Shown here piece after piece: positions 41,177 through 49,870 of a stretch of 64,000 bases of DNA (position 1 is the first letter of the stretch; each line of letters starts with the position of its first letter). Source of the DNA: an uncultured Poribacteria bacterium (GTDB lineage Bacteria > Poribacteria > WGA-4E > WGA-3G); NCBI GenBank assembly GCA_951812525.1, contig OX638316.1, forward strand, positions 3,156,506 through 3,220,505. The letters run 5' to 3'. The position numbers and the translations under genes were made by a program. Under the pieces are notes generated by a model, which saw nothing but the letters and a program-made list of their open reading frames with translations, was not told where the DNA came from and ran no database searches.

Positions 41177-41236
41177 CCAGTGCTTTCACCAGTGCTTTCA
41201 CCAGTGCTTTTACCAGTATCTTTATCAGTACTTTCA
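41177..41236. repeat. 12-bp tandem repeat, five copies
   Basis: CCAGTGCTTTCA is repeated five times, two exact and then increasingly degenerate (CCAGTGCTTTTA, CCAGTATCTTTA, TCAGTACTTTCA). Confidence 0.85.
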
Positions 41237-41416
41237 CCTATGAAATTTTCATAGTAACTATAAAACTAACCTTCCGACAAAACCGTCCAAAACCCAGTCA
41301 CCACCTATATGCATAGCCCATTTCAAATCAACCACTTTTTGCAGTTTACTATGAAAACTGTGAAATTCACACACCACATGTACCTCTCATCCCGCAAATC
41401 CTTGAATTAGGTTTGC

Positions 41417-41446
41417 TTGCACATATTTCAATTTATATGGTATACT
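41417..41446 (+). promoter_or_regulatory. Putative sigma-70 promoter for the DUF1549 operon
   Basis: TTGCAC (41417-41422) and TATACT (41441-41446) lie 18 bases apart, about 105 bases before the ATG at 41552. Confidence 0.55.
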
Positions 41447-41551
41447 GCTTGACAACTTTAAAGATGGTAGAACTTGGTTAATATACTGAGCCGAGGACGC
41501 GCTATCACTGTGGCTTCGTGCGTACAGAAGAAATGGAGGAAAGATTCTATA

Positions 41552-44500
41552 ATGTCCCAGACACAGTTATCACATTTAGGTGCTTCGATGTGGTTTCGTA
41601 CCAGTTGTGTGAGTCTTATGATACTCCTGATAGGACTCACTGTCGCACTGCAGCCCGCCGATGCTGAAAAGCTGCGGTTTGACCGAGATATTCGACCGAT
41701 ATTGTCGGATAAATGTTTCGCGTGTCACGGTCCCGATCCAGCGGTACGGCAAGCCAATCTGCGACTTGACACAAAAGAGGGTGCTTTCTCCGCCCCAAGC
41801 GGTTATCCAATTATTGTCCCCGGAGAACCGGAAAACAGCGAACTGGTCCTGCGGATAACACACGCAGATATCGATCAGCGAATGCCGCCGCAGATCTCCA
41901 ACCGACAGCCAACACAAGAACAGATTGACACTCTCATCCAGTGGATTGCTGAAGGTGCTGAATGGGAAGAACATTGGGTGTATAATCTGCCTGAACGGGT
42001 TGATCCGCCAGTCGTCAAGGATGCATCTTGGGTCCGCAATCCTATCGATGCATTTATACTCGGACGATTGGAAACGGAAGGTCTCACGCCGTCGGCGGAA
42101 GCCGACAGACGGACCCTTATCCGTCGTCTGTATTTCGATCTTACGGGGCTGCTGCCTACACCTGCTGAGGTGAATCAGTTCCTAAAGGATGAGAACGCAG
42201 ATGCCTATGAATCGCTTGTCAACAGGCTTCTGTCTAAACCGCAGTACGGTGAGCGGATGGCAATGTACTGGCTTGATCTCGTCCGCTATGCGGATACAAG
42301 CGGATACCACTCTGACGAAAATGTAAGTATCTGGCCCTATCGGGATTACGTGATTCAGGCATTTAATGACAATATGCCGTTTGACCAATTTACATTGGAA
42401 AACCTCGCAGGCGATCTTCTACCGAACCCTACAGTCGCACAAAAGGTTGCCTCCGGCTATAACCGTCTGAATCAGACGACTGCGGAGGGTGGCGCACAGG
42501 CGAAGGAGTATCTTGCAATCTATGCCGCAGACAGAGTCCGAACGACTGCGTCTGTATGGTTAGGCGCGACACTCGGATGTGCACAATGCCACGACCACAA
42601 GTTCGATCCATACACCGCACAGGATTTTTACGGCTTTGCAGCGTTTTTTGCAGATGTGGAGGGACCTGGCGTATATGCAGGCAGAAGCAAGTGGGAACCA
42701 ATTGTGATGCTCCCGACCCCGGCACAAGAATCAATGCTCCAGGATATTGACGACGAATTGGCGAAATTGCAGCAGGTATTCACAGCATCATCCCCCGGAT
42801 TAGAAGCAGAACAAGCTGAATGGGAAGACGAGGTGCTTTCGCTTCTTGGATCAACGGAACCCGCTGATTTCGCGTGGGTAGACGATGTCCAAGCAAACGG
42901 TGGTAGAACTGAAGGTATATGGGAATTCGTCGGTAAAGATGAGGCACCGGTTTTCAGTAAACGCTTATCGCGTCGGCAAACAGCAACACCTGAACAAACA
43001 ATCCAGCACAGTTTCCGCAGCGCAAATCGGACATTCACTATTGCTGAAGGGGATCAGCTGTTTGCCTATGTTTGGCTCGACCCCGAATCACCGCCAGAAA
43101 CGGTCATGCTCCAATGGAACGACGGGACTTGGGATCATCGAGCGTTTTGGGGTGCGGATAAAATTAACTTCGGTGAGATTGGAAGTGATACACCTGCGCA
43201 TAAGCCGATGGGACCACTGCCAGCAACCGGTAAATGGGTGCGTCTTGAGGTAGATCCAGCGGCTGTTGGATTGGAACCGGACAGTGTCTTGAACGGCATG
43301 GCTTTCGTACAGTATGGCGGGACTGCTTATTGGGACCTCGCTGGTGTCGCAACGACCCGTGGTTCGGCAGTAAAGCATACGCATACTGAAGCAGTTATTA
43401 AGGCAATGCAGGTGGATGCTTCCGTCAGGACGACAAGTCAGCGCGAACAGATCGCAGCAGAGTACCGTCGCATCACACCGGCACTTGACGGCATTCGGAA
43501 TCAGATTGCGAATTTGCAGAAACAGAAAACCGAACTTGAAGTAGAGATTCCCTTCTCGCTCACAACCGTATCTACGCTACCGCGAACAACCCGTGTCTTA
43601 CCGAGAGGCAACTGGATGGACGATTCCGGTGAGATTGTCGAGCCGATGATACCGGCTTTCCTTGGCGATCTCGGTATTAAAAACCGCCGTCCCACCCGAT
43701 TGGAACTTGCACACTGGGTAATATCAAGCGATAACCCGTTGACTGCCCGTGCCTTTGTGAATCGTGTCTGGGCACTCTATTTCGGAACGGGATTATCCCG
43801 CGTCTTGGACGACCTCGGCGCACAGGGCGAACCGCCAGTCCATCCTGAACTGCTTGATTGGCTCGCTGTGGAATTTATGGAAAGTGGCTGGAACGTCAAA
43901 CATATCGTGAAACTCATGGTCACCTCAAGCACGTATCGTCAGTCCTCGAAACCGAATGAGGTATTGGACGAAAAGGATGCTTACAATCGCTTACTTGCCC
44001 GTCAATCGCGCTGGAGACTCGATGCAGAGGTAGTTCGCGATAATGCACTGTTCTTGAGTGGACTGCTTGTCCCTAAAATCGGTGGTCCGAGTGTGAGACC
44101 CTACCAGCCGGTGGGATACTACTCTAACCTAAACTTCCCAAAACGGGTCTACGTCCACGATGCTGGAGAAAACCAATATCGCCGCGGACTCTATACGCAC
44201 TGGCAGCGCACTTTCCTGCATCCAAGCATGATGGCATTTGATGCACCGAGTCGTCAGGAGTGTACCGCTGAACGTGCTACCTCCAACACGCCGATGCAAG
44301 CGTTGACGTTGCTCAACGACCCAACTTACGTTGAAGTCGCACGCGTCTTTGCGGCACGGATTATCCAAGAGGGTGGCGAATCCGTCACTGAACGTATCAA
44401 TTGGGCGTACCAGTGGACTTTGTCTCGTCTACCGGAGCCGAAAGAATTAGAGATTATGACGGCTCTCTATGAGAAACATCAAGCCGAGTATACCGCCAAT

Positions 44501-44635
44501 CTTGATGCTGCTGGCGCATTAGTCGCAACAGGCGAAGCTCCGATGTTGGAAGGTGTTGAGCACGATCAATTAGCTGCGTGGACTTCTGTAGCGCGGGTAA
44601 TACTGAATTTGCATGAGACGATTACGCGATATTAG
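41552..44635 (+). CDS. Secreted PSCyt1-DUF1549-DUF1553 protein
   Basis: This 1027-residue exported protein has a signal peptide (cut near DAEK, residue 38), then a Planctomycete cytochrome-c domain with heme motif CFACHG (Cys55, Cys58, His59; RFDRDIRPILSDK precedes). DUF1549 follows with a second CAQCHDHKFDPYT site, a non-conserved middle region with an SNR/lectin-like stretch, and DUF1553 at the C-terminus (WVISSDNPLTARAFVNRVWA). It is usually co-encoded with a DUF1501 protein, found here at 45652. GGAGGA lies 11 bases before ATG 41552. The frame is open to 41474 but that extension lacks features. Probably periplasmic, acting on sugars or other organics. Confidence 0.9.
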   Translation: MSQTQLSHLGASMWFRTSCVSLMILLIGLTVALQPADAEKLRFDRDIRPILSDKCFACHGPDPAVRQANLRLDTKEGAFSAPSGYPIIVPGEPENSELVLRITHADIDQRMPPQISNRQPTQEQIDTLIQWIAEGAEWEEHWVYNLPERVDPPVVKDASWVRNPIDAFILGRLETEGLTPSAEADRRTLIRRLYFDLTGLLPTPAEVNQFLKDENADAYESLVNRLLSKPQYGERMAMYWLDLVRYADTSGYHSDENVSIWPYRDYVIQAFNDNMPFDQFTLENLAGDLLPNPTVAQKVASGYNRLNQTTAEGGAQAKEYLAIYAADRVRTTASVWLGATLGCAQCHDHKFDPYTAQDFYGFAAFFADVEGPGVYAGRSKWEPIVMLPTPAQESMLQDIDDELAKLQQVFTASSPGLEAEQAEWEDEVLSLLGSTEPADFAWVDDVQANGGRTEGIWEFVGKDEAPVFSKRLSRRQTATPEQTIQHSFRSANRTFTIAEGDQLFAYVWLDPESPPETVMLQWNDGTWDHRAFWGADKINFGEIGSDTPAHKPMGPLPATGKWVRLEVDPAAVGLEPDSVLNGMAFVQYGGTAYWDLAGVATTRGSAVKHTHTEAVIKAMQVDASVRTTSQREQIAAEYRRITPALDGIRNQIANLQKQKTELEVEIPFSLTTVSTLPRTTRVLPRGNWMDDSGEIVEPMIPAFLGDLGIKNRRPTRLELAHWVISSDNPLTARAFVNRVWALYFGTGLSRVLDDLGAQGEPPVHPELLDWLAVEFMESGWNVKHIVKLMVTSSTYRQSSKPNEVLDEKDAYNRLLARQSRWRLDAEVVRDNALFLSGLLVPKIGGPSVRPYQPVGYYSNLNFPKRVYVHDAGENQYRRGLYTHWQRTFLHPSMMAFDAPSRQECTAERATSNTPMQALTLLNDPTYVEVARVFAARIIQEGGESVTERINWAYQWTLSRLPEPKELEIMTALYEKHQAEYTANLDAAGALVATGEAPMLEGVEHDQLAAWTSVARVILNLHETITRY

Positions 44636-44659
44636 CATTAGTGTTTGGAGGAGGAAATC

Positions 44660-45025
44660 ATGGGAGCAAACATATTCACTTTACCTGTCAGTCTTGAACA
44701 AGTTGCTGTTTTGATTAAACGGATGAACCCACAAGACCGACAACGGTTGCTGGCAATGGTACCGGAATTAATTATCGATGCTATTGAGCAAGAGAAGTTG
44801 CTTAAAAATGCCGATCAAACCGTAGAGCAACTTAGACAGGAGCTTTTGGAAGAACTTGGAGGGCAGCTGTTATCTCCTGACGAACCTTTCTTAGGCGGAT
44901 TCACGCTTGGGCAGTACCTTGAATTGTCTGAAGTGGAGCGAGCGAAGTTATGGGAGGAATGGGGTGATATTGAACTCGAAGAATCAACCGAACTGGAGGT
45001 GCGTCCGGATGCGCTGCCTGCTTGA
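44660..45025 (+). CDS. Putative antitoxin-like hypothetical protein
   Basis: This 121-residue acidic protein has no recognised family. The first third (SLEQVAVLIKRMNPQDRQRL, about 10-29) and the middle (NADQTVEQLRQELLEELG) look helical; the last part is Asp/Glu-rich and loops around FLGGFTLGQYLELS. It lies between the DUF1549/1553 gene and the PIN-like gene, its last 17 bases overlapping the latter. This arrangement, small acidic protein then PIN-like protein with overlap, is typical of toxin-antitoxin loci, but the assignment is inference. GGAGGAGG precedes ATG 44660. Confidence 0.6.
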   Translation: MGANIFTLPVSLEQVAVLIKRMNPQDRQRLLAMVPELIIDAIEQEKLLKNADQTVEQLRQELLEELGGQLLSPDEPFLGGFTLGQYLELSEVERAKLWEEWGDIELEESTELEVRPDALPA

Positions 45026-45533
45026 TAAAGTTACAGCACGCCGTATTATGGAAGGAATGCTAAAGCTCGTTGAAGGACGCGAGGTAACATCCACTGAGTT
45101 GTTTGCACTCTATTTCTACCGACGTTCTCCTTCCAATGGTATTGCCTTGTTTATCCTTCCACAGACCCATAATTTGCTAAAACGTTTAGAGCACTTGTCG
45201 CGTTATGTTGTGCTCATTCGTTCTTTCTTGGCAGTAACACAAGTTATTCACCTCGCCCGATACTTCAAACGGTGGGCGAGACGTTTGCGCGAATATGGTT
45301 TTACAAAAGAAGATGCGGAAGTACTTGCACTAGCGACATTTGGAACGACTCTGAACAGAGACATTTTGGGTATGCACTTGATAGCAACATTTGATCAACC
45401 GATGATTAACCAATGGATCGCACAACGAGTTGGAATTCAAAAGCGGTTGTTAAATATGCAACGAAATTTTGCCGCTCCCTATTGCCACGCGTCTTTACCG
45501 ACTGTTGAAAGTCCCGAGCGCATTGGAGCTTAG
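45009..45533 (+). CDS. PIN-domain-like protein, possible toxin
   Basis: This 174-residue basic protein begins MRCLLDKVTARRIMEGMLKL, like the PIN-domain opening with its first Asp (Asp6). A later EYGFTKEDAEVLALATFG block (Glu/Asp near 119-121) resembles the helix with the central acidic residues, and HLIATFDQPMI resembles the final T-x-D segment. This points to a PIN-like RNase, although motif spacing is not exact and I give it as likely, not certain. The start is ATG 45009, overlapping the upstream gene by 17 bases. The pair is inserted in an operon that is otherwise contiguous in relatives. Confidence 0.6.
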   Translation: MRCLLDKVTARRIMEGMLKLVEGREVTSTELFALYFYRRSPSNGIALFILPQTHNLLKRLEHLSRYVVLIRSFLAVTQVIHLARYFKRWARRLREYGFTKEDAEVLALATFGTTLNRDILGMHLIATFDQPMINQWIAQRVGIQKRLLNMQRNFAAPYCHASLPTVESPERIGA

Positions 45534-45651
45534 AGAGGGGTGCTCATAATAATCGGAGTAAGGTGTTTTTTAGAAAGGAGAGTTCAAACGATTGTATGTG
45601 GACTATCCAACTTTTCTATCGTGATAATTAAACAAACACGAGGTATCAGGT

Positions 45652-47091
45652 ATGGCTATAGATCTTCATGAAGAGACCAATCTTCGTCTTACAAGGCGCA
45701 CATTTCTGGGAAAAACCGTGCGGAGTGTCGGGTCGCTTGCACTTGCATCTTTGCTAAGCCCGTCAATTATCAATGCCGCAACTGAAATAGAGCAGTGGCC
45801 CGGAATTATTACCACACCGCATGTGCCACCGAAAGCAAAATGCATTATCCATCTCTGCATGGCGGGTGGTCCCTCACATCTGGAGACTTTGGATTACAAG
45901 CCAAAACTCGCAGAACTGCACGGACAACCGATGCCGAAGTCTTTCACCGAAGGACAACCGATTGCTCAACTCCAAGGACAAGCAGATTCGCTTAAATGCC
46001 TCGGTCCCACACATACGTTCAAGAAGTGGGGACAATCAGGGCAGGAGATGAGTACAGCGTTTCCGCACATCGGCAGTCTCGCTGACGACATCTGTATCGT
46101 ACGTTCCCTAAAAACCGAGCAGATTAATCACGATCCGGCACATACCTTCATGAACACCGGCACTGCAATCGCAGGCAGACCGAGCATGGGGTCGTGGCTC
46201 CTCTATGGACTCGGCAGTGAAAATGAGAATCTACCGGGTTACGTCGTGCTTACCTCTTCCGGGGGTGGTCAGGACCAACCGATCGCAACGCGGCAGTGGC
46301 ACAGTGGGTTTCTCCCTGGTCAGTTTCAAGGTGTCCAGTTCCACTCGGCCGGTGATCCCGTTCACTACGTCGCCAACCCTGACGGCGTGAGCACAGGACA
46401 ACAGCGAGATGTTGTGGATACTGTACAAACCCTAAACGGTATGTTCAACGAAACCGTAGACGATCCCTCAATCTCGACGCGTATTAGCCAGTACGAGATG
46501 GCGTTCCGAATGCAGACAAGCGTTCCAGAGTTAACGGACATCTCGAAAGAACCACAACACGTTCTCGATATGTACGGTGCAGAACCGGGAGATGGATCCT
46601 ATGCCTCAAACTGTCTACTTGCGCGACGGTTAGCGGAACGCGGTGTTCGGTTTATCCAACTTTACCATCGCGGTTGGGATCATCACGGCGGCATTGAGGA
46701 TGCTATTAAGACGACCGCTGGCTATGTTGATAAAGCGACCGCTGCACTCGTCAACGATTTGAAACAGCGCGGCATGTTAGACGAGACCCTAGTGATTTGG
46801 GGCGGCGAATTTGGTCGAACACCGATGGCACAAGGCACCGGACGCGACCATCACATCAAGGGATTCTCGATGTGGATGGCGGGTGGTGGAGTCAAAGGCG
46901 GGATTAGTTACGGCAACACCGATGAGTTGGGATATAATTCCGTTGAAAATATCGTGCATGTCCACGACTTCCACGCCACAATGCTCCACCTCTTCGGGAT
47001 AAACCACGAAAAACTGGTCTACCGCTTCCAAGGACGAGACTTCCGCCTCACCGATGTCCACGGACATGTCGTTCGCGACATCTTGGCTTAA
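45652..47091 (+). CDS. DUF1501 domain protein with Tat signal
   Basis: This 479-residue protein belongs to DUF1501, a sulfatase-fold family encoded next to DUF1549/DUF1553 genes across Planctomycetes and relatives. It has a twin-arginine signal (LTRRTFLGK, Arg15-Arg16, then SLALASLLSPSIINAA), so it is exported folded. Core blocks are IIHLCMAGGPSHLETLDYKP, LARRLAERGVRFIQLYHRGWDHHG, LVIWGGEFGRTPMAQG and DHHIKGFSMWMAGGGVKGG. Its partner is the gene at 41552, from which it is separated by the PIN-like pair. The biochemical role is unknown; joint action on an extracellular substrate is likely. Confidence 0.94.
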   Translation: MAIDLHEETNLRLTRRTFLGKTVRSVGSLALASLLSPSIINAATEIEQWPGIITTPHVPPKAKCIIHLCMAGGPSHLETLDYKPKLAELHGQPMPKSFTEGQPIAQLQGQADSLKCLGPTHTFKKWGQSGQEMSTAFPHIGSLADDICIVRSLKTEQINHDPAHTFMNTGTAIAGRPSMGSWLLYGLGSENENLPGYVVLTSSGGGQDQPIATRQWHSGFLPGQFQGVQFHSAGDPVHYVANPDGVSTGQQRDVVDTVQTLNGMFNETVDDPSISTRISQYEMAFRMQTSVPELTDISKEPQHVLDMYGAEPGDGSYASNCLLARRLAERGVRFIQLYHRGWDHHGGIEDAIKTTAGYVDKATAALVNDLKQRGMLDETLVIWGGEFGRTPMAQGTGRDHHIKGFSMWMAGGGVKGGISYGNTDELGYNSVENIVHVHDFHATMLHLFGINHEKLVYRFQGRDFRLTDVHGHVVRDILA

Positions 47092-47096
47092 AGGTA

Positions 47097-47222
47097 GTAG
47101 GCACACATATTTTTCTCTGGATGCCCGAACTTGTTCGGGAGAGTATGTCGTCAACCAAAGTAGTAGCGACACATATTTTTGTGCCGGACGCCCGAACTTG
47201 TTCGGGAGTGTATGTCGTCAAC
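47097..47222. repeat. Tandem repeat unit with CCCGAACTTGTTCGGG palindrome
   Basis: Two units (about 47097-47155 and 47160-47222) each contain ACACATATTTTT, then GCCCGAACTTGTTCGGG, then GTATGTCGTCAAC. The 17-mer palindrome is identical to that at 17227. The first unit starts with AGTAGGCACAC, shared with the element at 14036. Confidence 0.85.
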
Positions 47223-47248
47223 AATGGTAGGATTGTAGAGTGATTTAT

Positions 47249-48532
47249 ATGAAAAGAACAGTCAGGATTTTAGTACACCTCTCATTCTTGTTGGTTCTGA
47301 CGGTATCTACCTTCAGCCACGGGCTACCTTTAGTCGAGCCTGAGGAAGTTGGGCTTTCTACCGAAAGGCTCTCAAGAATTGATAAGGTAATGAAAACACA
47401 CGTCACTCAGCAGAAAATCGCTGGCGGCGTTACATTGCTTGCGAGACACGGGAAGATCGCACATCTCGGCGTTTACGGTATGATGGATGTCGAAGCAGAA
47501 AAGCAGATGGCACCCGACACAATTTTTCGTATTGCGTCGATGACGAAGCCAATCACAAGTGTTGCTGTGATGATGCTCTATGAAGAAGGACATTTTCGGT
47601 TAAATGAGCCGGTCTCAAAGTTCATTCCGGTTTTCAAGGAGATGCTTGTGTTGCCGCCAGAATCTGCTGAAGATTCAACGCAACCCGTACCGGCAACAGA
47701 GCAGATTACAATTTGGAACCTACTTACCCATACGTCTGGTCTGACGTACCATTGGAATGATCGTCTGGGTGCGCAATACGCTGATGCGAGTATCACACAC
47801 GGGCTGCTTCAAGATGAGAGCACTCTCGCTGAAAAAATGAAAGTCTTGGCGACTATTCCGTTGTTGCATCAGCCGGATGGCGAATTTCATTACGGGCTGT
47901 CAATAGACGTGCTCGGTTACCTCGTCGAAGTCGTATCAGGGATGTCGCTTGATCAGTTTTTCTCCGAGCGTATCTTCAAACCGCTTGGCATGAAAGACAC
48001 GCACTTTTTTATCCCTGATGAGAAACGCGAACGAATCGCAACAGTCTATGAGCGAACCGAAGATGGCCCCATAACGCGAAAGTCCCAAGAGCCGACGGTG
48101 GATGGGTCGCTGATCTACTCGACTGACTATCCATACAACGGTCCGCGAACCTATTTCTCTGGTGGCGGTGGATTAGTATCCACTGTTTCTGATTACGTTC
48201 GCTTTGCGCAAATGATGCTCAACGGTGGGAAACTTGACGGCGTCCGGTTGTTGAGCCGAAAAACCGTTGAATTGATGACTACGAATCGGCTCGCCAAGAT
48301 GGATGTTGACTTCGGATTCGGTTTAGGTTTTAGCGTTGTCCGAGACGGATCAGACCTTAATGAAGTCGGATCGGTTGGGACATTTGGTTGGGGCGGTTTC
48401 TTCTTTACCAGTTTCTTCATTGATCCGCAAGAACAAATGATTGGCATCTTCATGTGCCAATTGCATCCGAGTGGTGGCTTGGATCTCGGAGAGAAAATTC
48501 GCATCCTCTGCTACCAAGCGATCGCCGATTGA
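47249..48532 (+). CDS. Serine hydrolase, beta-lactamase family
   Basis: This 427-residue exported protein has a signal peptide (cut near STFSHG) and a class-C beta-lactamase-like/esterase domain. The catalytic SxxK is ASMTKPITS (Ser-Met-Thr-Lys, near residue 96). The YxN-like element may be YHWND or YGLS (both present); the GWGGFFFTSFF end provides the KTG-like beta strand. It is probably an esterase or D-aminopeptidase-like enzyme acting outside the cytoplasm, not a true antibiotic resistance enzyme. ATG 47249 is three codons inside the longer GTG frame from 47240; neither has a good ribosome site. Confidence 0.9.
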   Translation: MKRTVRILVHLSFLLVLTVSTFSHGLPLVEPEEVGLSTERLSRIDKVMKTHVTQQKIAGGVTLLARHGKIAHLGVYGMMDVEAEKQMAPDTIFRIASMTKPITSVAVMMLYEEGHFRLNEPVSKFIPVFKEMLVLPPESAEDSTQPVPATEQITIWNLLTHTSGLTYHWNDRLGAQYADASITHGLLQDESTLAEKMKVLATIPLLHQPDGEFHYGLSIDVLGYLVEVVSGMSLDQFFSERIFKPLGMKDTHFFIPDEKRERIATVYERTEDGPITRKSQEPTVDGSLIYSTDYPYNGPRTYFSGGGGLVSTVSDYVRFAQMMLNGGKLDGVRLLSRKTVELMTTNRLAKMDVDFGFGLGFSVVRDGSDLNEVGSVGTFGWGGFFFTSFFIDPQEQMIGIFMCQLHPSGGLDLGEKIRILCYQAIAD

Positions 48533-48604
48533 AATTGAGACTGTCAACTAGAAACGACTTATAGTAAAATCTACAGCAAAAACGCAGGAAGGGAATTAAC
48601 CAAT

Positions 48605-49636
48605 ATGCTAAGAGAACTCATCGCACCAGCCCAAGAACAGGTCGCTTTCCGGGAATATGAAAGCCCACCGTTGCAAGCGAATGAAATTCGGGTCAAAAGC
48701 CAATTTGGTGCCGCCAAACACGGGTCAGAGATGGCATCATATAAGGGTTATGCGGGTCCACGCGGTGCATACGATTCGGAATATAAGATTTTCCGAGAAA
48801 ACGGCACCGGAATGGTGAGTTATCCCTCGGGGCTTGGTAACATGTGTGTCGGCGAGGTAACAGAGGTTGGAGCGGACGTTACTGGATTTAAAATTGGAGA
48901 ACGTGTTTTTCGACACAGCTCCTTCCGCGAAGAAAATGTTTGGGATGCAGCCGGTGTACGGAAACTTCCTGATGGTGTGCCTTGGCAAGCAGCCGTCTGT
49001 CTGGATCCAACAGATTTTGCCTTAGGTGCAGTGCGCGACGGTCATATCCGTATTGGTGATGCCGTGGCAGTCTTTGGACTCGGTGGCATCGGACTGATGG
49101 CGTTGCAACTTGCCAAGTTGGCGGGTGCATACCCTGTGATTGGTGTCGATCCACTCGAATTGCGCCGCAGTGTCGCCCTCGAATGCGGTGCTGATCTCGT
49201 CATTGACTCGGCGGCAGATGATGCTGGTTTGGAAATTAAAAAGGCTACCAACAAGCGTGGTGCCGATGTTTGCATTGAATACAGCGGTCATCACATGGCA
49301 CTACAAGCGGCTATCCGCGGTGTGACTTATTTAGGAACGGTTGTCGCAGGTGCATGGCCCGGTATCTACCCGACAGGATTAGATCTCGGTGCCGAGGCGC
49401 ATTTCAATCGACCCACTATTATCTTCTCACGCGCTTGTAGCGAACCGAATCCTGAATATCCAAACTGGAATGAGGGTAGACTCTTTGAAATCAGTTGGCG
49501 GCTACTTTGCGATGGCAGCCTAAAATCTGAGCCGGTTATACATCCTGTTGTCGATTTTGACGATCTGTTGAGTGAGTATCCGAAGATCGCGACGCACCCA
49601 GGTGAGAATGTGAAGTTAGGCGTTCGATTCGCATAA
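48605..49636 (+). CDS. Zinc-binding dehydrogenase family protein
   Basis: This 343-residue medium-chain dehydrogenase/reductase has a divergent zinc site: the usual Cys-Gly loop near residue 40 reads GAAKHGSEMASY. A nucleotide-binding motif lies at AVFGLGGIGLMALQLAKLAG (about 153-172), with VIGVDPLELRRSVALECGADLVID following. CIEYSGHHMALQAAIRG is typical of the second half. It may be zinc-independent. The substrate is unknown. AGGAAGGGAA precedes ATG 48605. The next gene, a Gfo/Idh/MocA protein, is convergent. Confidence 0.88.
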   Translation: MLRELIAPAQEQVAFREYESPPLQANEIRVKSQFGAAKHGSEMASYKGYAGPRGAYDSEYKIFRENGTGMVSYPSGLGNMCVGEVTEVGADVTGFKIGERVFRHSSFREENVWDAAGVRKLPDGVPWQAAVCLDPTDFALGAVRDGHIRIGDAVAVFGLGGIGLMALQLAKLAGAYPVIGVDPLELRRSVALECGADLVIDSAADDAGLEIKKATNKRGADVCIEYSGHHMALQAAIRGVTYLGTVVAGAWPGIYPTGLDLGAEAHFNRPTIIFSRACSEPNPEYPNWNEGRLFEISWRLLCDGSLKSEPVIHPVVDFDDLLSEYPKIATHPGENVKLGVRFA

Positions 49637-49687
49637 TCACGGTTTTCAGAGAGTGCGAAATTTGTCTTTGGCTTCCCAATACTTTGC

Positions 49688-49711
49688 GGGCGAGGTTAGG
49701 AAACCTCGCCC
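49688..49711. repeat. Variable-arm palindrome GGGCGAGGTT
   Basis: GGGCGAGGTT and AACCTCGCCC pair perfectly over 10 bp around AGGA, after the dehydrogenase gene. A second imperfect element starting TGTAGGAGGGACCTCCCC at 49735 follows. Confidence 0.75.
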
Positions 49712-49870
49712 GATTTCCGTTAAAAACTTCTTCGTGTAGGAGGGACCTCCCCGTCACGACTGCCTACCTCAAGTTATGCCTCTTCAAGCAAAATAGCCCA
49801 TATATTCGTTTTCGCTGGAATGGTCTCAGTTATCTTTTTCTGCATGCGGCTGCTTTAGCTGGAGTATATA

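Larger units (their letters stand above)
40841..41551. other. Long intergenic region with hairpins, tandem repeat and promoter
   Basis: This 711-base gap has no gene that I can support. It contains two overlapping hairpins (41084-41127), a 12-bp tandem repeat (41177-41236) and a promoter at 41417-41446. AT-rich spacers fill the rest. Confidence 0.6.

Noticed and set aside
41177-41236. CRISPR-like array
   Set aside because: The 12-base units are contiguous with no spacers, and no cas gene is present.
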